Shown here: positions 53,809 to 64,000 of the stretch, in pieces
Layout of the letters: every line of letters starts with the position of its first letter
Numbering within the stretch: position 1 is the stretch's first letter
Origin: Pratylenchus scribneri
Lineage: Eukaryota > Nematoda > Chromadorea > Rhabditida > Pratylenchidae
Length of the DNA stretch: 64,000 nt
Assembly (NCBI GenBank): GCA_030063045.1
Contig: JAQSEB010000041.1
Coordinates: forward strand, 620,001-684,000
Reading direction: 5' to 3'
The notes under the pieces: generated by a model
Seen by the model: the letters and a program-made list of their open reading frames with translations, nothing else
Told to the model about the DNA's origin: nothing
The model's database searches: none
Translations under genes and position numbers: made by a program

Positions 53809-54163
53809 TTACCTAATTAAAAATGGAATCTGAATTAATTCATTCCCCCAAAAGGCACTTTCTATTTCCAATGCCGTCCTGGACATGGCATATTTGCGCC
53901 GTGCCATAAAATTGAATTGGAAGGTGATGGAAAGAGCAAGAAAGAGAAGAGCAAAAACAATGAACAGAATCAAGTTTGTGTGCTTGAAAAGCATCTCAAT
54001 TTCCTCATTTTCTTCTTTGTTTGAAGCTTCTTCTCACCCGTTCGGCAATGCCATCACTTTCCAAGGCCGCCAATTCATCATTCGCACCTGGCCAACCGGC
54101 GCCCATGGACTGGTCCTTGATGTCAATGTCGACGGGATCAACAAATTCCGGTGGTTCATTGGT
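53809..54163 (-). CDS. Small membrane protein, unidentified (C-terminal exons)
   Basis: The proposed exons are 54038-54163 and 53809-54003, joined in phase 0 over a 34-nt intron. The first encodes an acidic stretch (EPPEFVDPVDIDIKDQS, ANDELAALESDGIAER). The second has EIEMLFKHTN, one strong membrane helix (LILFIVFALLFLALSITF) and a basic RRK after it. The frame may extend upstream to about 54,265 through an AATTT-rich stretch, or a further exon may exist; no clear start was found. It lies opposite in strand to the neighbouring genes. I do not recognise the family. Confidence 0.4.
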
Positions 54164-55269
54164 CTGTTTTTGCTGTGTTTTTTCAATCAAAATTGAATGG
54201 AAAAGGTGGAAAGAAGAGGGGAAATTGGCAGCTGTGCTGGGTCGGATCAATTTTTTTGCTCTGGAAATAAATAACAAACACAATAAAAATCATTCCACCC
54301 CTTTCCATTTCCACAGTGCGTTCCTTTCACTTTTATTCGTCCTCCTTTTACACATATTTTGGCCATGGAGCAAGAGCAAAGGGGAATTAAAAATTGTTAT
54401 TTTGACTTTTGACGGGAGAATAATAATCGCACCCACAAAAATGAACACAGATTGATCCAAAATAAAGTCAAATTGGCCAAAACCTGCAAAAATAGGCCCT
54501 GAATATTTTTGGATATAGTCATAAATATTCCACCTTTGCCCTTTCGAATTTATCCATCTATTTCTTCTTCATTTGATTGTGCCCCAAGGGCCAATTTGCC
54601 GCTGTTTAAAATAACTCATCAAGGACTGAACCAATTTTGTTGATTTTGTTATCAAATTAAAGAGTAGCCTTTTGGCTGTCCAATGAAATTAATTTTATTT
54701 AAATTGGTTCAAAAATGATGAAGTTATGGCCAAAAACCCATCTAAAATGACCTTTACACTGGATTGATGAAAATGTCGATGCATTTTTGGCCATAACTTC
54801 ATCAATTCTGAACCAAATTAAATAAAATAAATCTCATTTAATAGCCAAAAGTCTACTCTTTAATTTGATAAAAATAACATCAAAATTGATTCAATCCTTG
54901 ATGAGTTATTTTAATCGGCGTCAAATTGGCCAAGAGAAAAATTTGAGGCGCTTCCCTTTTGATCAGTCCAATTGCCCCATTAATTCCCCGTAGCATTCCA
55001 TTCGATATTAATCCATTCATTCATATTCGTAACGCATTTATGACCCTCCTTCGTCCTTCCCCACCTTCCCTTTCTCCGGTCCAAATTTCCCCCATCCACG
55101 TCCATGTCCCCATATTGGCCCCTATCGGTCCCCCCTTCCTACACGCAATTGATTCCCCCATTCTTCCTAAAATCGGCCTCAACGCCCATTTTCTTCTTCC
55201 ATTTCCATATTAGTAATATTCCATTTTCCTTCCCTTTTCATCCATCCATATTTGCATTTTTGTACACAG
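54164..55269. other. Region between the small membrane gene and the coiled-coil gene
   Basis: Holds a family A MITE (54,590-54,929) and a pyrimidine-rich, less AT-biased stretch (54,955-55,255) with many CCCC and TTCC words on the + strand, which could be a promoter, UTR or undetected first exon of the downstream gene. No supported ORF. Confidence 0.4.
54590..54929. mobile_element. Foldback MITE family A
   Basis: Left GCCAATTTGCCGCTGTTTAAAA, right TTTTAATCGGCGTCAAATTGGC, same inner arms as the rest of the family. Confidence 0.85.
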
Positions 55270-58200
55270 GCCAAATTCCTTGACGACGATTTGATGGCAC
55301 ATTCCCATGCCACATACACCGTTTTTGAATCGGACTGTTTGATGCTGTCCGATTTGGAGTTGAGCGATTCGGCCGCATTGTTGCGATTTGATGAGGAAGA
55401 GGACGAAAATGATACGGCCACAATTGGGCTGGAAGAGGAATGGGCCAGAAGGAATAATTTTGTGCCAGGTAAATTTGGCCTCCAATTTCATCCATGGCCA
55501 CATTCTTTTGGCCATAACTTTGAGAGGCAATAATCAATTTAGGAAGGCGATATAACATTTGAAAGCCCTAAATGTCCTCTGTAAATTGGCTATTTCAAAT
55601 TCTATAAAATCCAACACAAATTTGTATGGGGAAAATTTGAATAATGCCATTGCTAATCTAATCATTCAGTTTCTGAGCCTTTCTTTTGGCCATATCTCAA
55701 TTAAGCTTCAGCCGATTTGGGAATGCCATATACCATTAGAAAGCTCTAAATGTCCTCTAAAAAGTGGCTTCTTAAAATTTTATAAAATCCGGGCTTTCAA
55801 AAAATTTACACGTCTTTGAGTGGAATAAACTCGAATTTATTTGGTTGGAGGAAAAGCCGCTTATTTTACAAATTATTTTAACATTTCAAAAAACAATTAG
55901 AATTGGCCACTTTTTAGAGGACATTTAGGGCTTTCAAATGGCAAATCGCCTTCCTAAATTGGTTGCTTCCTTCTCGAGAAATGGCCAAAATAATGAACCA
56001 ATTAATTTTCAGCAGAGCAAAGCCAACTCCAACAAAATCGAATGATGGATGAGTCCGTGATTTTGGATGGGCCAACCCTGTTTGCCATGGATTTACCCGT
56101 AATTGACTCACCGGATTCGGCATTGGTCGATGAAACGCCAACCCCAATGGCCGAAAATCATAGCAGAAACTTTGAAACCGGTTTAACTCAAATGCATTGG
56201 GAACAACAGCAACAACAAAGGGAAAGGGTGGTGGATCGACGAAACCGAAACAATTTGGGATTGAATGGGTTGGGGATGAGGAATGGCAGTGGTGGAAATG
56301 AGGAGAACAGTCCTTCGATGAGGAAGAATTCGGTTGGTTGAATCTTGAGTTTCGGATCGGGCCAACTTGACGCCGTTTGAAATAACTCATCTAGGATTGG
56401 ACTAATTTTCATGATTTTAGTATCAAATTAAAGAGCAGATTTTTGGCTATAAAATGAATTAATTTTATTTAAATTGGTTCAGAAATGATGAAGTTATGGC
56501 CAATAAACCATCGAAAATGACCAATATGATGGATTAGCGAAATTTTGAATGGTTTTTGGCCATAATTTCATCAATTCTGAACCAATTTAAATAAAATTAA
56601 TGTCATTTGATAGCCAAAAGTCTGCTCTTTAATTTGATAACAAAAACCTCAAAATTGGTTCATTCTTTGATGAGATATTTTAAACGGCGTCAAGTTGGGT
56701 CGCATCCGAGGATGAGACTCGCTTGAATGAACACGGTTCAATTTAGCCTAATAACAACTCCAACAACGTAACAATTCGGCAAACACCGACAACGGAATTG
56801 GTCAAGGGCGGTGAAAGGAGGCGTAAAATGATGGCAAACGGTGTCGATGATGCACGCAATAATAATAACAACAGGGACGAAAGCAGCACAAATGCGACCG
56901 GCGAAGACAGCAGCGGAAGAGGGAAGAGCAGAGAAAAGAAGCCAAGGGTAAGTAAGTTTGTTAGCCAATTTCCTCTTCCTTCTGTTGGGCTGGGCCCATC
57001 CCCCCACCTTCCCATTTCCCTTCTACCAAATGGCCACATTGGCCCACATCCAACCGGTCCAGCAGCCCAGCCCATAGTCCACACAATCCCCAAGAGGGGT
57101 CGTCATCGCCAAACAATCCATTTTTTTTTCTTTATTTTTCAAGGAAAAAATTTTATCGGCAAAATAGTTTTTTGACTTCTAATAAAATAGAAACCGGTTT
57201 TAAACCTTATAAACCTTATACCAATTTGTAGATCAAGTTTTGGTCCAAAATTAAAGAATTTAAAACCAAAAACTGTAAATATCGTTTAAACGGTTTAATA
57301 CCCTTTAATTTTTGGTCAAATTGACATTTTATATACCATTCGATGCGTCTCGATGAGATCTACAATTTGGTATAAAAGGTTTGTGTAAAGGTCCAAAACC
57401 GGTTTTCTGATTTATTAGAAAAAAGTCAGAAATTGTTTTGCCGGTAAAAAATAGTAACATTTTTTTTCTCAAGGTTTCCGTCTTCCAATCCATCCCAATG
57501 CCAAGCCAAAACCTTTCTGCCGCTGCCCGTTCCAAACCAAAACAGCCAACAAAAGCGCAACTTGTCATGGAACAATTGAAAGCCAGCATGGAAGCTGAGA
57601 AGCAACGGCCAAAACGGGAAATTCGCTCAAAATTGCAACCGCCAACGCCCACAAATGGTGTAAAGGTGAAGGAAGAAATAAAGGCACAGCTTGTTGCGGA
57701 GCAAAAGGCTGGCATGGAACCCGAAAAACTTGAGAAAACGAAGGAAATTCGATCAAAATTGCCGCCTGCTAATTTGGTCAAGAAGGAGAAGGAGGAAAAT
57801 GGCAATGGGCAAGATGATGGTCAGTTTTGTTTCGGGTTTCTTCAATTGTTTCAATTTTCATGTCCGAAACTGTTTATTTGACCAATAATTACTGTATTTT
57901 TAAATTTTGAATTTACGCCAAAAATTTTCATATATGATTTTGGCATTTTATTTTCACGGATTTTTCATCCAAACTAAAAATTAAAAAATAAAAAATCGAT
58001 TGATGTTTTCGCAACTTCTCTTCTCAGTTCTCACCAAATTTATAGATTAAAAAAGCAAAAATCGATTTCCAAACATCCATTAAATATTAAACTAACAAAA
58101 ATTTAGTTTAATTAAAATCTTTAAATGTGATTTTCAAGGTTTTTAGTAAGCCAAAAAATTAACGCTGATTTCTTTGTTTTCAATAACAAAATTAGCTGGT

Positions 58201-61200
58201 TTAAGACGGAATCTAGATATCAATTAGCTAAACTAGCTAAAAGTGATAAATTAAAATCTATAAACAATCTTTTTATTCAGTAAAACACACAAACACGATC
58301 AATAATCAGCAGCAAATGAAGAAAGCTGGAAGTAGAATTCAATCCATTGGTTCGGGTGCTGGAAGTAGAATTCAATCCACCATTGGTTTGGCCGGTTCCG
58401 GTGCCAGACGAGTGTTTTCCAGTCATTCAACTCATCAAGTAAATATTTTATCATTTAATAATAAAATTTGGTACTGTTGCTTGAGCCCATACAAGGGAAA
58501 GGACGAGGATGATGAAGAAGCTGATAGCTGAGGATCTTCATCATCATTATCAACATCTTCTTCCTCATCTCCATCATCATTACCATCTTGTACTGCATCT
58601 TTCATCATCATCTCATCTTCTTCTTCATCTCATCTTTATCATCATCTCTTTTTCTTCTTCTTCTCATCACCATGTTCATCTTCTTCTTCATCTCTTCTTC
58701 TTCTTTTTCTTCTTCATCATTATGATCTTATCTTCTTCTCATCTTCTGGATCTCAATCTCAACATCATCATCTCATATTCTTCTTCTTCATCTCATCTTC
58801 TTCATCATCATCTTTGTCTTCCTCATCATCTTCATCATCCTCGTCTTTATCTTCTTCATCATCTTCCTCTTCATCTTCCTGATCATCCTCATCATCTTCT
58901 TTTTCTTCATATTCCTCTTCATCTTCCTGATCATCCTCATCATTTTCTTCTTCATCCTCATCTTCACCTTATTCTTCTTCATCATTATCATCTTCATCTT
59001 TATCTTCCTCATCATCTTATTCATCATCTTCATCATCATCATTTTCTTCTTCATCATCCTCATCCCTTGTAGGGGACAAACTCCATTAGTACCCAAAAAT
59101 CATTAGCTTGAATAATTTAATTAATATTTAAGCAAACATCTACGGCCGCGGCCGCCGACTCGGAAATTGCAAAATTAAAACAACAATTGGATCAATTAAA
59201 GCAGCAATTGGAACGGCGGGAACGCGAACATGCTGAGGCGTTGGAAAAACAATTGGCCGAAAGCAAAGCAGAAAAGGCCAATGCCGACACGGAAATAGCA
59301 GAATTAAAGCAACAATTGGAGCAAAGAGAATGCGAATATGCCAAACGGTTGGAACGACAATTGGCAAGCAGCAAAGCGGAACAGACTGAAGCCATCGAAA
59401 AGGGTAAGCCTTCTTCTTCAACCTAGAAAACCTATACCCAGATCCTAGAAGATCTATATTCTATACCAGAAAGACCTGGGCCTACATCCAACAAAGATCT
59501 ATTCGAAAAGATCTACACTCAAAGGACTAATAAGAGAAGAGATTTGGCTTTAAAGCTCTCGCGGAAGATGAGCTTTATCCCTTAGGCTAGGTTAAGGGTT
59601 TAGCTCAAAAAATTTTCAAAATTTTACAAATCTTTTGGAATATGTTTTTGAGTATAAGGTAGGTCTTCTCTGATAGATCTTTTGAATATAGATATTTTGC
59701 ATGTAGATTTTTTGGGTATTAGGTTTTTGGGTATAGTTTCTTTTGGTTGAATGGTGAATTCCTTCTTTACATGCAAATTTCCTTTTGAATTGAACCGACA
59801 AATATGCAAGCGCCCTCATCAGTCAGCAAGTTGACCATAAATTAGGAAAGATAATCATCTTCATCTGCTGCTGTTGGTGCACTGCGCCATGCACTTTGTT
59901 GGGAGGGGAATAGAAAAACGTGGTGGCACATAAAGAAGAAACCCGTGTGCCCTCCTCCACCCAAAATATTCCAAAAATCATCCAAAAATATTCTAAAAAT
60001 CACCGAAAAACATTCTAAAAATCATCCAAAAATATTCCAATAATCACCCAAAAATATTCCAAAAATCACCGAAAAATATTCTAAAAATCATCCAAAAATA
60101 TTCCAAAAATCACCGAAAAATATTCTAAAAATCATCCAAAAATATTCCAAAAATCACCCAAAAATATTCCAAAAATTACCCAAAAAATATTCCAAAAATC
60201 ACCAAAAATATTCCAAAAATAAATCACCCCAAAAATGTTCTAAAATTACCTTAAAATTACTCCAAAAATCACCGAAAAATATTCCAAAATCACTGCTAAA
60301 ATTTCCCTAAAAAATTCAACCAAAATCCAATAAAAATGAAATTATTCTCCATCCATTTCCTCTCAATTTTTATTTGGGTTTTATGCCTTTTGGCCTGTGC
60401 CAATTTGGCCTCATTTCCCCCGCTCCCATTGAATATCCAAATTCAAATCAGCTTCATTTGCCTTTGCCTTTTTCTCCTTCTCATAATTTCAATTGCAGTT
60501 GAATGCGGTTGGCAGGCAAAATTGACGGAAACCAATGAAAAGCATGAACAAGAGGTGAGTATGGGGTAAAATATTTTTTGTTCGAAATACTGTATTTCTC
60601 CCAGAAATGACTAGAATTTTATAAAAATAATTACCAAGCCCGAAAAAATAATTTGCCTCTGAGCGGATTCGAACCCGAGACCTCTAAATTTGTTTTAAAA
60701 ATGAATGGTTATCCATTGGACTAAAATTTCCAATTTTTTTTCGACTGTCGAATATGTAAAAATACATGAAATTTTTTACCACAACCGAAAAATTTTTTCC
60801 TCTGAAAGGGTTCGAACCTAAGAACCCAAAATTTTCCGAAAGTGAGGGCGAGGGGGTCAAAAATTTTCAAAAAAATTTAATTTTCAAAATTTTTAATTTT
60901 TTTTGGAATTTTTTAAAATTACACCCAACGAACCGTGCTTAGCTTTTTAATCTATTCAAAAAATCATTTTTTTAATATATTTTTCAATTCCCCACAGCTC
61001 GCTCGTGTTCGCTGCGATTTGTCAACAATGCATCTGGATGAACTCCAAAGCGTTCGGGTCCAGCACCAAAAGGCCATTGATGAATTGAATGAACGGCTGA
61101 ATTTGTTGACCGCACAAATGGCAGAACAGACCATCGAATATGAGGTCAAAATGAAGGAATCCGAAAGTGCACGAAATCGGGTAAGGACGAAAGGGGGGAA

Positions 61201-64000
61201 AATAGATCCAATGCCATTCTTTTGGCCATATCTCAGCGAGGAAGCAACCAATTCAGGAAGGTGATATGCCATTTGAAAGCCCTAAATGTCCTCTAAAAAC
61301 TGGCCAATTCTAATTGTTTTTTGAAATATTAAAATAATTTGAAAAATAAGCGGCTTTTCCTCCAATAAACAAATTCTGGTTTATTCCACACATCAAAGAC
61401 ATGTAACTTTTTCAAAAGCCTGGATTTTATAAAAGTAATAAGTCCACTTTGCAGAGGACATTTTTGGCTTTCTAATGATATATCGCCTTCCTAAATTGGC
61501 AATTGCCTCGTTGAGATATGACCAAAAGAATACGGCCTCTGGAGTTAAGGGAAAATGCGGAAATTATAATATTTTTGTGCGCAAATTTTCAGCGATTGAA
61601 CGACGAATTGGCCAGCCTACAATTTGCGCTGCAGCTGAAGAATGAGGCGGTCCAAAAGTTGAGGTGTGAGAACCGTGAGCTGATCATTCAAACGGAGAAA
61701 ATTGCGGAAAAAGATGCACAAATCACCAAATTTGGGAAGAAAAATGAGGATTTGAATGAGGAAGTGAACAGGCTGAAACAAATTGAAAAGTAAAAAAAAA
61801 TAAATTTATATTAATAAATTGGCAATTTTCCTTAGGCCTACCAGGGTTTATAAATAGCAAAAAAAAAATTAATTTTTGACCTAAAAAATTTTTGAAAATT
61901 TTCTACCCAAATATTTTTTGAAAATTTTCGAACCTAAAATTTTTTTTTAAAAAATTTTCAACCCAATTGTAAAAATTTTTTTTTGAAAATTTTCCGACCC
62001 AAATGGGACTTTTCACTTTTGCAAAATTTAAGTAATAGGTTCAAATTCGGTTAGGGAAAATATTTTTCGAGCATTTTTTACATCTAGAGTATATTTTTCT
62101 AAATGAAACAAAAATACATTATACTGATTTGAACCAAAAAAAACATTACAATAATGCCTAGTAAAATTACCATAATATCCATATAGGAACCTCATCTCCC
62201 AACTGAACGAATTCCGACGGGAACTGGACGAGACCAGGGCCAAATGCAAAGAAATGGGCATGGAAAGGGAAGTGTTGGAATATCAATTGCAGGAGCAAAT
62301 TGAGCGGGGCAGCGAGTAATTTATTATTTTTAATAATTTATTTAATTTTATTAATTTTAATTAATTTTCAAACATTTATTCAGTTCCACAACGCCATTGT
62401 CCACACCAAAAATGTCCAAATACCGTGAATTCAGCCCGCATGGTTCCCGCTCATCCCACCACTATGTGAACATTCGAACACCGGATTCGCAACAAAAATC
62501 CACGGGCCGTCCCAATTCATCGTGTTGGCCCTCGCAAGGCCGTCCAATTGAATTTGGTAAGGCCGAGGGCATTTATTTGGGTAAATCCAAAATCCACTAC
62601 AGGGAAAAAATTAGGGCTAAATTCTTTTAAGACTTAGGATTATAAAATTAAAATTTTTCGCAGTATTTTTTTTTTATTTTCTTCAAATTGTAGAAGGCGA
62701 CATGTCAAAGTCGATGGATTCCGCCATGAGCCAATCGGTGATCAGCTGCTATCGACAGGAGGGAAGGAGCAAGTCCCAGAATACGCCGAATAAAATCTAC
62801 ACGCCCAGGGAATTCTATGAAGGTGAATAAACATTTGTTTTTAAAAACACATTTTTAATTAATCAAATACACATTTTCTTATTCGAAAACACATTTTTCT
62901 TAGTTATTCGAAAACACATTTTTCTTAGTTAATCAAAAACACATTTTTTAGCTAGTCGAAAACACATTTTAATTAATCGAAAACACATTTTTCTTAGTTA
63001 ATCAAAAACACATTTTTCTTAGTTAATCAAAAACACATTTTTCTTAGTTAATCAAAAACACATTTTTCTTAGTTAATCGAAAACACATTTTTTAGTTAAT
63101 CGAAAACACATTTTTCTTAGTTAATCGAAAACACATTTTTCTTAGTTAATCGAAAACACATTTTTCTTAGTTAATCGATAACACATTTTTCTTAGTTATT
63201 CGAAAACACATTTTTCTTAGTTAATCAAAAACACATTTTTTAGCTAGTCGAAAACACATTTTAATTAATCGAAAACACATTTTTCTTAGTTAATCAAAAA
63301 CACGTTTTTCTTAGTTAATCAAAAACACATTTTTCTTAGTTAATCGAAAACACATTTTTTAGTTAATCGAAAACACATTTTTCTTAGTTAATCGAAAACA
63401 CATTTTTCTTAGTTAATCGAAAACACATTTTTCTTAGTTAATCGATAACACATTTTCTTAGTTAATCGAAAACACATTTTTCTTAGTTAATCGAAAACAC
63501 ATTTTTCTTAGTTAATCAAAAACACATTTTTCTTAGTTAATCAAAAACACATTTTTCTTAGTTAATCGAAAACACATTTTTTAGTTAATCGAAAACACAT
63601 TTTTCTTAGTTAATCGAAAACACATTTTTCTTACTTAATCGAAAAGCGAAAACACATTTTTCTTAGTTAATCGAAAACACATTTTTCTTAGTTAATCGGA
63701 AACGAAACACATTTTTCTTAGTTATTCGAAAAGCGAAAACACATTTTTCTTAGTTAATCGAAAACACATTTTTCTTAATTAATCGAAAACACATTTTTCT
63801 TAGTTAATCGAAAACACATTTTTCTTAGTTAATCGAAAAGATCGAAAACACATTTTTCTTAGTTAATCGAAAACAAATTTTTCTTAGTTAATCGAAAACA
63901 CATTTTTCTTAGTTAATCGAAAACACATTTTTCTTAGTTAATCGAAAACACAAAAAACACATCAAAACATTTCTAATTTAATTCTTTCAGCAAATGACTC
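55270..64000 (+). CDS. Large coiled-coil protein, unidentified (partial, runs off the right edge)
   Basis: The exons I support are 55270-55468, 56013-56332, 56747-56947, 57474-57819, 58313-58438, 59133-59403, 60499-60554, 60998-61180, 61593-61789, 62187-62315, 62384-62556, 62694-62822 and 63991 onward. Phases agree except between 57,819 and 58,313, where a donor or small exon is unresolved. The start is unknown (ATG at 55,294 is possible, but the exon has an acceptor). Acidic N-terminus, Q5 tract, Asn run, then a basic region with two 40-residue repeats (KAQLVMEQLKASMEAEK / KAQLVAEQKAGMEPEKLEK, each ending IRSKL-PP). Heptad-rich coiled coil from 59.1 to 62.3 kb (AELKQQLEQRE, LNERLNLLTAQMAEQ), then a Ser/Pro tail (TPKMSKYREFSPHGS). 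A cytoskeletal role is a guess. Confidence 0.65.
55500..55995. mobile_element. Foldback MITE family B, one partial and one full copy
   Basis: A half element at 55,500-55,615 (TTTTGGCCATAACTTTGAGAGG, ATAACATTTGAAAGCCC) is followed by a full one at 55,680-55,995 (TTTTGGCCATATCTCAATTAAG ... CGAGAAATGGCCAAAATAAT). In the first intron of the coiled-coil gene. Confidence 0.78.
56362..56698. mobile_element. Foldback MITE family A (best-preserved ends)
   Basis: Perfect 17-bp terminal repeats CCAACTTGACGCCGTTT and AAACGGCGTCAAGTTGG define the family ends. 337 bp, no target duplication that I can be sure of. Confidence 0.9.
56948..57473. other. Coiled-coil gene intron
   Basis: The first 160 bp are unusually C-rich (CCCATCC, CCACC) and carry no good frame. 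The rest has AAACCGGTTT, TTTAAACGGTTTAATACCC and a CCATTCGATGCGTCTCGATGAG segment related to those near 6,275 and 40,545. Confidence 0.45.
58505..59070. repeat. (TCATCT/TCTTCT) trinucleotide-rich low-complexity tract
   Basis: Runs of TTC and ATC triplets with a longer repeated block (CATCTTCCTGATCATCCTCATC). The open frames it makes (His/Leu/Ser on +, Met/Lys on -) are by-products. It separates two exons of the coiled-coil gene. Confidence 0.9.
59420..59965. other. Coiled-coil gene intron
   Basis: Degenerate TAGAAGATCTA/GATCTATA words at 59,440-59,520 and TATAGATATTTTGCATGTAG-type words at 59,640-59,740. A less AT-rich stretch at 59,815-59,950 shows no supported frame. Confidence 0.35.
59965..60330. 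repeat. 21-bp minisatellite AAAAATATTCCAAAAATCACC
   Basis: About 17 units with ATCACCG / ATCATCC / ATCACCC variants in alternating order, within an intron of the coiled-coil gene. Confidence 0.93.
60600..60860 (-). repeat. tRNA-derived SINE-like units, two in tandem
   Basis: Plus strand CCTCTGAGCGGATTCGAACCC (60,656) followed by ATGGTTATCCATTGGACTAAAA, and CCTCTGAAAGGGTTCGAACC (60,799). The minus strand of the first gives TTTAGTCCAATGGATAACCAT (a good box A) and GGGTTCGAATCC (box B), the best-preserved copy in the window. Confidence 0.7.
61216..61535. mobile_element. Foldback MITE family B
   Basis: Left TTTTGGCCATATCTCAGCGAGG, right CGTTGAGATATGACCAAAAG. Inner arms as in the other copies. 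Inserted in an intron within about 35 bp of the donor. Confidence 0.85.
61790..62186. other. Coiled-coil gene intron
   Basis: AT-rich, with AAAATTTTC-ACCCAAAT-type words repeated about four times near 61,880-62,010. No gene. Confidence 0.35.
62835..63975. repeat. TTTTTCTTAGTTAATCGAAAACACA satellite (inverted orientation)
   Basis: About 45 units of 21-27 bp. It is the reverse complement of the 931-4,675 satellite, including rare variants (CGAAAAGCGAAAACAC, AATCGGAAACGAAACAC). It fills an intron of the coiled-coil gene just before the last visible exon. Confidence 0.95.

Noticed and set aside
53885..54455. Plus-strand frames over the small membrane-protein gene
   Set aside because: The minus strand gives an acidic domain, an in-phase intron and a clean membrane helix; plus frames lack domains and splice logic.
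58509..59096. His/Leu-rich + frame and Met/Lys-rich - frame
   Set aside because: Low-complexity ATC/TTC triplet tract; composition is purely that of the repeat.

Overview
The window looks like nuclear DNA of a nematode. It is AT-rich and intron-dense, with many short introns ending in TTTTCAG or TTTTAG. It carries orthologues of animal genes (unc-16/JIP3, a GT25 collagen galactosyltransferase, STK16, a gamma/delta-type sarcoglycan) and a BEL/Pao retroelement with a phlebovirus-Gc-like env, a combination known from nematodes. A tylenchid/cyst-type nematode is plausible but not proven. All exon models here are hand-spliced: I followed GT-AG (rarely GC-AG) sites and checked that phases add up.

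Layout. 1-191 (+): 3' end of an unidentified gene. 781-39,059 (-): one very long unc-16/JIP3 gene. Its 5' exons (31,966-39,059) encode the RH1/leucine-zipper region and its 3' exons (781-18,230) the WD40-like C-terminal half. A 12.6 kb BEL/Pao element (19,079-31,657) sits antisense in one of its introns. A perfect-looking 6,628 bp head-to-tail duplication (2,673-9,300 and 9,301-15,928) repeats nine of its C-terminal exons. Satellite arrays fill its last introns. 39,738-44,175 (+): collagen galactosyltransferase (GT25), divergent from unc-16 and sharing a 0.7 kb upstream region with it. 44,499-49,396 (+): STK16-like kinase with two 24-bp satellite arrays in its introns. 50,047-52,535 (+): sarcoglycan. 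53,809-54,163 (-): small unidentified membrane-protein gene. 55,270 to the right edge (+): large unidentified coiled-coil protein gene that runs off the window.

Almost all remaining DNA is repeats. There are several satellites that share short core words, at least three foldback/MITE families with several copies each, a hAT-type MITE with a clear 8-bp target duplication, and a tRNA-derived SINE-like family, often in tandem and always in the same orientation.

Most interesting points. (1) The retroelement carries a roughly 900-1,000 codon extra open region after env. It is preceded by a CRE palindrome, two 42-bp direct repeats and a TATA box that lie inside the open frame, so it may be a captured or separately transcribed gene. 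(2) The nine duplicated unc-16 exons total 1,173 nt (391 codons) and are flanked by phase-1 introns, so the duplication could be spliced in frame; it could also be an assembly error. (3) The element's integrase frame is broken by a single shift although its LTRs differ at only two positions.
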